DNA from: UBA5109 sp038148755
Lineage (GTDB): Bacteria; Pseudomonadota; Gammaproteobacteria; Pseudomonadales; Pseudohongiellaceae
Length of the DNA: 6,304 nucleotides
Assembly: GCA_038148755.1 (NCBI GenBank)
Contig: JAYQWA010000035.1
Span: forward strand, 1 to 6,304
Direction of reading: 5' to 3'
The notes under the pieces are model-generated. The model worked only from the letters and a program-made list of their open reading frames with translations. It made no database searches and was not told the origin of the DNA. Positions 1 to 4,836 of this stretch are shown piece by piece; within the stretch, counting starts at the first letter, position 1, and the number at the start of each line of letters is the position of its first letter. The translations under genes and the position numbers were made by a program.

Positions 1-668
1 GTACGGGAGAGGGTTATATGTTTTTCTATTACAGTAGCGCCCTGACCTATTGCCAATGCAAGGTGTTCAATCAGTCTTTCATCATCGCCGCTAGTATGAT
101 CTGCGTATCCAATTTTAAGATCGAAGATTGATTTAAGGGTGTTAACTCTTGACAGATTAGTATCTTCTAAATTCGTGGGGTACCTCTGAAATCCATGCAT
201 CAAAGTCACATCATCAATGCCTCGACTTCTAAAACTATAGATAACATCAAAGATTTCATTTAGGCTCGCACCCGATACTGACAAAAACACGGGCTTGTTA
301 TGTTCAGCGATAGCCGAAACAAAACTCAAATTTCTGATGTCTGATAAATGTAGTTTAAATGCGTCACAACCCAACTCAGTAGCCAAGTCAAGACTAGATT
401 GACCAAAAACATCACAAAATATATTTAGACCAAACGCCCTTGATAATTGAAAGAGCTCCTCCCAGGCCTCACGGGGCAATGTTAGCGTTTTGAAAAGGTC
501 AAAAGCTTCGTCAGTCTGTTTATATAACTCGGCTGGCTCAAATATTTGGAACTTTACGCATTCACATCCAATACCACTTATCGCTTTTACCAAGTCAAGA
601 GCTTTGCTCACCGAACCAGCATGGGAGTTTGCAATTTCAGGTATAACCAATAACTTGTTATCAAACAT
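1..668 (-). CDS. NeuB-family nonulosonic (sialic-type) acid synthase, 3' end cut by window edge
   Basis: NeuB enzymes condense phosphoenolpyruvate with a six-carbon N-acyl sugar to make a nine-carbon acid (neuraminic, legionaminic or pseudaminic type) in the cytoplasm. I translated the minus strand from the ATG at 668-666 and found 222 uninterrupted codons to the window edge. The TIM-barrel landmarks occur in order: PEIANSHAG (res. 10-18), VKFQ (38-41), FKLHLSD (104-110), KPVFLSVSGAS (125-135), GFQRYPT (159-165), GYADHT (187-192) and EKH (215-217). His191 and His217 match the two family metal ligands. The family is about 330-350 residues, so the end of the barrel and any C-terminal SAF domain lie outside the window. 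The start fits because the first motif usually comes about ten residues in, but there is no clear Shine-Dalgarno sequence, only AAAAAAGC before ATG. Several motifs depart from the standard forms, so the exact sugar is unknown. The neighbouring lipid-carrier transferase supports a surface-glycan role. Confidence 0.85.
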   Translation of the reverse strand, partial: MFDNKLLVIPEIANSHAGSVSKALDLVKAISGIGCECVKFQIFEPAELYKQTDEAFDLFKTLTLPREAWEELFQLSRAFGLNIFCDVFGQSSLDLATELGCDAFKLHLSDIRNLSFVSAIAEHNKPVFLSVSGASLNEIFDVIYSFRSRGIDDVTLMHGFQRYPTNLEDTNLSRVNTLKSIFDLKIGYADHTSGDDERLIEHLALAIGQGATVIEKHITLSR

Positions 669-1138
669 GCTTTTTTAACAAATAAGAAATCTTAAAATAT
701 GGCATTCGTGAGCCCATGCTTGACGAAAGTGTATCTGAAAAACCGTACGTGAAGCATCACTAGAGGCGTTTATCAATTAAACTTCAAGTTCTTTTTTAGA
801 GCCTAAGGGCTTTAATGGCAATCAAAGCCTAAATAGGACTGGTTATGTCAACCGCAGGATCTTTAAAATGTAATTTCTGGGACAAACTGGTGATACATGT
901 CTTTTGCTACCATTATGACCTTTAATATTTTTTGGCAACTTTTGATAGTTGGCAGTAAACCAGCTTGAGTGTCGAGGCCGCAACGACTTTTGGTGTTCCG
1001 CTTGGGCTACTTTTTCTCCTCAGTCAACGGAATTTTTTTAGCCAATGGAACGATGTGTTTAAGATGAGCCCTGTCGGTATTGCCCCCGCCTAGGCAAAAA
1101 CGTTAGGATCGCAGTTGATTAAACAATCTATCGCGCGC
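669..1138. other. Intergenic gap of 470 bp, no intact gene
   Basis: This gap lies between the start of the NeuB-like gene and the end of the SDR gene, both on the minus strand. No frame gives a convincing complete protein. A small hairpin can form at 808-829 (GGCTTT, 10-nt loop, AAAGCC) but no T-tract follows it on either strand, so I do not call it a terminator. Two short plus-strand frames encode hydrophobic peptides at 897-968 and 959-1093 and are listed separately as a possible remnant. The NeuB-like gene's promoter should lie here, but I could not pick a convincing -35/-10 pair. Confidence 0.6.
897..1093 (+). pseudogene. Possible frameshifted remnant of a membrane-protein gene (weak)
   Basis: An ATG at 897 opens 23 codons rich in Phe, Ile and Leu (MSFATIMTFNIFWQLLIVG and four more residues), ending at TGA 966-968. 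A second frame, open from 959 to the TAG at 1091-1093, encodes 44 residues with a hydrophobic stretch (FGVPLGLLFLLSQ) and the end MSPVGIAPA. Joined by one frameshift near 960-968 they would make a continuous membrane-like peptide. I recognise no family. Against the call, the minus strand of the same stretch also reads as fairly natural protein with a single stop, and short open frames are expected by chance. Treat this as a suggestion only. Confidence 0.15.
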
Positions 1139-1876
1139 CTATCCCCGCCCGATAAATGGCATTTTCGATGCCATAATGGTCATGAACTGAACATTAGCAT
1201 CAAGCGGCAAATTTGCCATATGCAGAACCGAGGAAGCAACCAATGCAACGTCCATGGTTGCCTCTGAGCAGATTCTGCCATCAGGTTGCGGCATACCAGT
1301 GGTCATATCCTGCGCCATATTGGTAAGGGCATTACCAATATCAATTTGTGACGCACAAATGTCAAAGGGGCGGCCATCAAGCGACAAGCTTTTAGTGAGA
1401 CCGGTGATTGCATGTTTAGTACTAGTATAAGGGCTAGATCCTGGGCGTGGCGCGTGCGCCGAAATTGATCCATTGTTTATTATCCGACCTCCTTGGGGTA
1501 ATTGTTCGCGCATGATTTTAAAAGCAGCGCGCGCGCACAAAAATGATCCAGTTAAGTTGATTGAAACAACATCAAGCCATGTTTGCACCGGAGTTTCGTC
1601 AATGGTCGTCGAAAAACTGCTAATACCCGCATTGTTAAAAAGTACATCAAGCCGTCCCCAAGCCGCCATCGCTTTGGCAAACGCACATTCCACCGAAGCG
1701 GGGTGTGAAACGTCACATGGCAGAACTAGCGCGTTCTTATGGTTGCCAGCAGTCTTTTCCAGTTTTTCTAAACGCCGCCCAATTAACCCCACATGGTAGC
1801 CGTAATCCAAAAAAGCCTTAGCTGTCGCGGCACCAATACCACTTCCAGCGCCAGTGATAACAATAGTCTTTCTCAT
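1139..1876 (-). CDS. Short-chain dehydrogenase/reductase (SDR), classical type
   Basis: This 245-residue protein is a complete classical SDR, a cytoplasmic NAD(P)-dependent oxidoreductase. The Rossmann motif TGAGSGIG is at residues 8-15, the Asp of CDV at 55, NNAG at 81-84 and the structural Asn at 107 (INLTG). The catalytic set is Ser137, Tyr150 and Lys154 (YTSTK), with normal spacing. Arg34-Arg35 after the second strand suggests NADP(H) preference (inference). The C-terminus ends in MPFIGRG, an ending I associate with one SDR subgroup, so the protein looks full length. The ATG at 1876 is supported by AAGGA 10 nt upstream and by the usual distance to the glycine motif. The substrate cannot be read from the sequence: sugar-nucleotide, polyol or 3-oxoacyl reductase are all possible. 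It runs in the same direction as the NeuB-like gene, but the 470-bp gap argues against tight coupling. Confidence 0.9.
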   Translation of the reverse strand: MRKTIVITGAGSGIGAATAKAFLDYGYHVGLIGRRLEKLEKTAGNHKNALVLPCDVSHPASVECAFAKAMAAWGRLDVLFNNAGISSFSTTIDETPVQTWLDVVSINLTGSFLCARAAFKIMREQLPQGGRIINNGSISAHAPRPGSSPYTSTKHAITGLTKSLSLDGRPFDICASQIDIGNALTNMAQDMTTGMPQPDGRICSEATMDVALVASSVLHMANLPLDANVQFMTIMASKMPFIGRG

Positions 1877-1886
1877 AATTTAATGT

Positions 1887-1891
1887 TCCTT
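1887..1891 (-). promoter_or_regulatory. Shine-Dalgarno AAGGA for the SDR gene
   Basis: On the minus strand AAGGA precedes the ATG at 1876 by 10 nt, slightly longer than ideal. It is the best ribosome-binding match near this start and supports the chosen N-terminus. A weak promoter-like pair lies further upstream: TTAACT at 1941-1936 and TATATA at 1919-1914, 16 nt apart, each matching the sigma-70 consensus at four of six positions. That pair is only a candidate. Confidence 0.5.
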
Positions 1892-2200
1892 ACAGTGATC
1901 ATAAAAAAGCACTTATATATTACCAGTTTCTTGAGAGTTAAGCAGAATATCACGGCTCGTTTACCAGCGAGGCCTCCTAATAGATCAAGGTTGCCTCTTG
2001 GGTGGCAGGCTAGGAAGTAAAAAAGGCATTCAACATTTATATCTGGCATGCCTGATAATTAGGTTTTTCTTACTATTGCTCAATCTATCCAAAATATAGA
2101 TCACTCTATTAACATTACATAAAAAGTCACTTTGGAAAACACATCCTGGCTCTGTAAAGAATTGGCAATTGTTAAAAAACTTGATCCGAAAGTCCAGCAA

Positions 2201-2290
2201 CGTTGACAATAAAATGGTTCAGCGATATCCCAACTCTGGTAAGTTATTGCTCTGTTTATGCCATGGCAGAAATAAAAAAGCGTTGACAAT
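2201..2290 (+). repeat. Direct repeat CGTTGACAAT, two copies 80 bp apart
   Basis: CGTTGACAAT occurs at 2201-2210 and again, identically, at 2281-2290. The sequences flanking the copies are not similar. Each copy contains TTGACA, the ideal sigma-70 -35 hexamer. At a 17-nt spacing the first copy meets TATCCC, a poor -10, and the second meets nothing recognisable. The repeats could be duplicated regulator sites or chance. Confidence 0.4.
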
Positions 2291-2382
2291 GTCGAAAAGT
2301 AGTTTCCCTGTGGCTTTCAAGTCTATCGACCTCTTTCCTAACACATAATTTGAGGCTATTTAAATTATCTACCAATATCCAA

Positions 2383-2396
2383 CCACTATACAGTGG
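2383..2396. promoter_or_regulatory. Inverted repeat CCACT-ATAC-AGTGG upstream of the transferase gene
   Basis: This is a perfect 5-bp inverted repeat around a 4-nt spacer, about 60 bp before the ATG at 2456. It includes TATACA (2387-2392), a possible -10 element without a good -35 partner. Position and symmetry would suit an operator, but the site is short and may be coincidental. Confidence 0.25.
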
Positions 2397-2455
2397 CGGC
2401 TCGTTAAAGCACTGTTTGAACGAAAGACAAAACATTTAACTTTTTGCCAATTCAT

Positions 2456-3529
2456 ATGGGAATTAATGAGATAATGACTGAACTTCCTATTTTATTGAAT
2501 GGTCTCTTTGTTTCTTTTTTTATTTCAGGCACGATATGTTATTTAACACGGTCAAATCTTAGATTTGGATGGAATAATGCTGAAGGTCCACAAAAAGTCC
2601 ATCTAGGGGTCACGCCACGCATCGGAGGCGCAGCGGTATCCCTAGGTGTTTTTACTAACCTATGTTTGGTCTACAGTAGCATTGGATCCCTGTTTTTATT
2701 GTTAGCAATAATTGCCGCTCCAGTTCTGATTGCTGGCATTGTTGAGGACTTAACAGGGGCAGTTACTGCAAAGTCACGCTTGGCGGCATCGGTATTTTCC
2801 GGGGCACTTTTCTGTATATTAACTGGATATCAAATCACAAATTTTGACATCAGTGCACTAAATGAAGCGCTGACCATTCCGATTGTTGCATTTGTTTTAA
2901 CATCTCTCGCAATAGCTACCATGGTGAATGCTCTTAATATTATAGACGGGTTGAATGGATTAGCTTGTGTGACCGCCATTCTGGCACTCGCCAGTTTCGG
3001 ATTTTTGTCCCGACAGTTTGGCGATACAGAGCTTGAAATTATATGCTTCTCAATTCTTTTTCCTAGCCTTGGTTTTCTGGTTTGGAATTTTCCGTTTGGA
3101 AAAATTTTTTTGGGAGACTGTGGAGCCTATTTGTTGGGATGTCTAGTTGCCGCACTCGCTGTTCTTTTACCAGAGCGCAATCCCCAAATATCTCCATTTT
3201 TTTCGCTACTGTTAGTGTTATACCCGTGCTACGAGCTTGCACGCTCAACAATAAGGCGATTTTTTAAAAAAAATGCATCCGCATTCGAGCCTGACAACAA
3301 ACATCTGCACAGCTTGATTTTTCAGTCTGTACAGAGACAAACTCAAAAGATAAACCCAATACACAACAGTCTTGCCTCAGCTATAACAATGATCCTGCCA
3401 TCGCTTTGTTGCTTTTGGGCTTTATCTTTTCCTCAAGACCGATTTTTGCTTCTTTTGGGGATTTTTGCATTCATTATCCTATATGAAACTGCCATCAGGT
3501 TAGCGATTTTGTTCTGTAACCGAGCATAG
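2456..3529 (+). CDS. WecA/MraY-superfamily polyprenyl-phosphate sugar-1-phosphate transferase
   Basis: These integral inner-membrane enzymes move a sugar-1-phosphate, commonly GlcNAc-1-P, from a UDP-sugar to undecaprenyl phosphate, the first step of O-antigen, capsule or related glycans. Numbered from 2456 the protein has 357 residues, near the usual family length, and is mostly hydrophobic helices. Family motifs occur in order: KVHLGVTPRIGG (47-58), VEDLTG (96-101), NALNIIDGLNGLA (158-170), FLGDCGA (218-224) and the cytoplasmic HLH (283-285). Asp98, Asp164 and Asp221 occupy expected active-site positions; the first acidic pair is Glu-Asp rather than Asp-Asp. The last motif separates this group from MraY proper, so WecA/WbpL-like is the better description. 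The start is uncertain: TTG 2444, ATG 2456 and ATG 2474 are all in frame with no strong Shine-Dalgarno. The TAG stop is followed at once by an in-frame TAA. It is isolated on the plus strand; the NeuB-like gene suggests a glycan locus. Confidence 0.88.
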   Translation: MGINEIMTELPILLNGLFVSFFISGTICYLTRSNLRFGWNNAEGPQKVHLGVTPRIGGAAVSLGVFTNLCLVYSSIGSLFLLLAIIAAPVLIAGIVEDLTGAVTAKSRLAASVFSGALFCILTGYQITNFDISALNEALTIPIVAFVLTSLAIATMVNALNIIDGLNGLACVTAILALASFGFLSRQFGDTELEIICFSILFPSLGFLVWNFPFGKIFLGDCGAYLLGCLVAALAVLLPERNPQISPFFSLLLVLYPCYELARSTIRRFFKKNASAFEPDNKHLHSLIFQSVQRQTQKINPIHNSLASAITMILPSLCCFWALSFPQDRFLLLLGIFAFIILYETAIRLAILFCNRA

Positions 3530-3641
3530 TAAAATGAAAAGCTATTTGCTTGGAACAAACCTCTTGCAAGTTTTGAAAAAGCTCTCTTTTGGGTCATGCT
3601 TCAGTTTACGTTAGCAGAGGGTGGCGTACAAATTTATACTC

Positions 3642-3800
3642 ATGCGACTCTTATGGGAAATATACCCGGACCGCATCAGTCGATTAAAATACCGTCTAAG
3701 AAAAGACAAGGCAGAAGAGGCTAATTTGGATTAGGATCAGCTAGAGCGGTTTGTTAATAAATTCCCAGATGAGTTTATCCGTAACTTGACAAGTAATTGA
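3642..3800 (+). pseudogene. Possible gene remnant interrupted by an amber stop
   Basis: From the ATG at 3642 the frame reads MRLLWEIYPDRISRLKYRLR and continues with a charged, protein-like stretch to a TAG at 3732. The same frame then reads on as DQLERFVNKFPDEFIRNLTS plus Asn to TGA at 3798-3800. The composition (alternating basic and acidic residues, amphipathic helices) looks more like real protein than random AT-rich DNA. The same frame upstream holds an ATG at 3534, four bases after the transferase stop, giving 26 codons to another TAG at 3612. Thus one frame covers 3534-3800 with two internal ambers. No family is recognised. A decayed small gene is the simplest reading; chance is a real alternative. 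Confidence 0.22.
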
Positions 3801-3846
3801 ATTTACAGTGAACCAATTTTTAGCTCCCTTGACTTGAAAAACTTTT

Positions 3847-3867
3847 AAAAAAAACAGCGCCCGCACT
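3847..3867 (-). terminator. Candidate intrinsic terminator for yaaA
   Basis: On the minus strand, about 40 nt after the yaaA stop, AGTG-CGGG-CGCT can form a short GC-rich stem (one G-U pair) followed by one G and then eight T residues (the A-run at 3847-3854 on the plus strand). The T-tract is good but the stem is only four pairs, so termination strength is uncertain. Confidence 0.4.
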
Positions 3868-3905
3868 CCAACACAATTACTGATCCGTGTAAAATGACCC
3901 TCTGC

Positions 3906-4667
3906 TTAAGCCACCACATGGCGCATGAAGACTAAATTATTGACATCTGACTGATCTGGTTGAAAGCAATAACCATCAGCATTAAATTTCCTCAACTCTG
4001 CACTTTCCCTGAGCCGATTTTTAACTATGAAACGCGCCATCGCCCCGCGCGCCTTTTTTGCATAGAAGCTGACAATTTTAGCTTTGCCATTTTGGTTCTC
4101 CAGAAATACCGGGGTCACCACGGGCAATCTCAGACTGGCAAGATCAACCGCGCCAAAATATTCCTTAGACGCGCAATTCACCAACAGGCTGGAGTTCGTA
4201 AGCGCCGCCTGCTCATTTAGCGCGCCCGCAATTTTCGAGCCCCAAAATTGATAGAGAGATTTGCCCCGCGTCGTAGCCAACTGGCTGCCCATCTCAAGCC
4301 GGTATGGCTCAATCGCATCAAGCGGCCGCAATACCCCATAGAGGCCGGACAGAACGCGCAGATGATTTTGCGCCCACGCCATGTCTTCAGGTTCCAGCGT
4401 CGTCGCCTCAAGCCCTTGATAGGTGTCGCCGGCAAATGCAAGTGCCGCCGGCTTTTTATCCTGCGCACCAAAACTGGCGAACCGATCGGCGTTCAGCTTG
4501 GCCAGGTTTGCGCTGATCCCCATCAGAGACTGCAACGCATCAAGGCTGAGTTTCTGCATCACATGCGCCAGTTCATCGGCTTCTTGGCCAAACATCGGCT
4601 GGGTTGGCTCGATCGCCGGCGATGGCTGCATGTTTAGTTTTTTGGCAGGCGAAATCACAACCAGCAT
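3906..4667 (-). CDS. yaaA: Peroxide stress protein YaaA (DUF328/UPF0246)
   Basis: YaaA is a cytoplasmic protein that in E. coli is induced by OxyR and limits free iron and oxidative damage during hydrogen peroxide stress; DNA-binding activity has also been reported for the family. The 253-residue length matches the family (about 250-260). Family motifs are all present: ISPAKKLN (5-12), GDTYQGL (80-86), LRVLSGLYGVLRPLD (103-117), PYRLEMG (121-127), LVNCASKEYF (162-171) and YAKKARG (202-208). No truncation or frameshift is seen. The start is secure: MLVVISPAKK is the typical family N-terminus and AAGGAG lies six bases before the ATG. It follows the Atm1-like exporter on the same strand after 169 bp, and its own promoter region appears to lie in that gap. 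GC content and codon choice are higher in GC than in the genes to the left, in line with a core chromosomal gene. Confidence 0.95.
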   Translation of the reverse strand: MLVVISPAKKLNMQPSPAIEPTQPMFGQEADELAHVMQKLSLDALQSLMGISANLAKLNADRFASFGAQDKKPAALAFAGDTYQGLEATTLEPEDMAWAQNHLRVLSGLYGVLRPLDAIEPYRLEMGSQLATTRGKSLYQFWGSKIAGALNEQAALTNSSLLVNCASKEYFGAVDLASLRLPVVTPVFLENQNGKAKIVSFYAKKARGAMARFIVKNRLRESAELRKFNADGYCFQPDQSDVNNLVFMRHVVA

Positions 4668-4673
4668 AAAAGT

Positions 4674-4679
4674 CTCCTT
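4674..4679 (-). promoter_or_regulatory. Strong Shine-Dalgarno AAGGAG for yaaA
   Basis: AAGGAG stands six bases before the yaaA ATG (ACTTTT between), the best ribosome-binding site in the window. It fixes the yaaA start. Upstream, TATTAT at 4693-4688 matches the -10 consensus at five of six positions, but no good -35 lies at the right spacing. Confidence 0.75.
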
Positions 4680-4712
4680 AAATCCAAATAATATCCAGTA
4701 TCTTTTACCATA

Positions 4713-4724
4713 AACGCGCGCGTT
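4713..4724. promoter_or_regulatory. Perfect 12-bp palindrome AACGCGCGCGTT in front of yaaA
   Basis: AACGCGCGCGTT is its own reverse complement. It ends 45 bp upstream of the yaaA start, and lies where the -35 region would fall if TATTAT at 4693-4688 is the -10. The poor -35 match at that place (CGTTTA) and the symmetry suggest a regulator-binding site, but an alternating CG run is also low-complexity sequence. It does not resemble a canonical OxyR site. Function is inferred from position alone. Confidence 0.3.
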
Positions 4725-4775
4725 GCTATTCTGGGCGCATTACCGCATGATAGAAAAAAGGTGCAGTAAATTCTA

Positions 4776-4799
4776 GGATGTTCTTTTTAAAGGACACCC
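4776..4799. other. Hairpin between the ABC exporter gene and yaaA
   Basis: The arms GG-A-TGTTCTT and AAGGACA-C-CC can pair around a TTTA loop, with one mismatch and one wobble pair. The hairpin lies about 37 nt after the exporter stop. No T-run follows directly on the minus strand (a run of six T comes about 15 nt later), so it is at best a weak terminator or RNA-stability element. Confidence 0.25.
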
Positions 4800-4836
4800 C
4801 ACAGGCTAAACGTGGCCTCGTCTACACCATACGCCG

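Larger units (their letters stand above)
1877..2455. other. AT-rich divergent intergenic region of 579 bp
   Basis: This region separates the SDR gene (minus) from the transferase gene (plus), so it should hold promoters for both. I found no credible protein gene. The longest open frame, minus 2289-2101, needs a TTG start, has no recognisable domain and no ribosome site. Features seen are the SDR ribosome site, a 10-bp direct repeat at 2201 and 2281, an inverted repeat at 2383-2396, and short perfect palindromes GAGGCCTC (1969-1976) and GGCATGCC (near 2046-2053). No tRNA-like fold or IS end was recognised. An untranslated RNA cannot be excluded by eye. Confidence 0.6.
3530..3905. other. Convergent intergenic region of 376 bp
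   Basis: This region lies between the 3' ends of the transferase gene (plus) and yaaA (minus). It contains a possible amber-interrupted reading frame on the plus strand (listed separately), a near-palindrome ACTTG-A-CAAGT at 3784-3794, and a hairpin with an eight-A run that could end yaaA transcription on the minus strand. No clear terminator was found for the plus-strand gene. Confidence 0.55.

Noticed and set aside
490..678. Plus-strand open frame of 62 codons at the left end
   Set aside because: It lies antisense to the NeuB-like gene, whose motifs are unmistakable on the other strand.
808..829. Hairpin GGCTTT/AAAGCC as a terminator
   Set aside because: The stem is only six pairs with a 10-nt loop, and no T-tract follows on either strand.
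959..1111. Minus-strand transposase fragment in the gap below the SDR gene
   Set aside because: The minus strand gives a Lys/Arg-rich reading with one internal stop, but no DDE signature, no terminal inverted repeats and no target-site duplication could be found.
1473..1799. Plus-strand open frame of 108 codons
   Set aside because: It is fully antisense to the SDR gene and has no recognisable motif.
2101..2289. Minus-strand open frame of 62 codons in the divergent intergenic region
   Set aside because: It needs a TTG start, has no ribosome site, and the translation (rich in Phe, Cys and Trp) resembles no domain I know; expected by chance in AT-rich DNA.
3567..3596. Hairpins just downstream of the transferase gene as its terminator
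   Set aside because: The possible stems around CTTGCAAG and AAAAG-CTCT-CTTTT are short, mismatched or AT-only and are followed by GGG, not by T residues.
4248..4637. Plus-strand open frame of 129 codons, Arg-rich
   Set aside because: It is antisense to yaaA; the composition is that of a reversed GC-rich coding strand.
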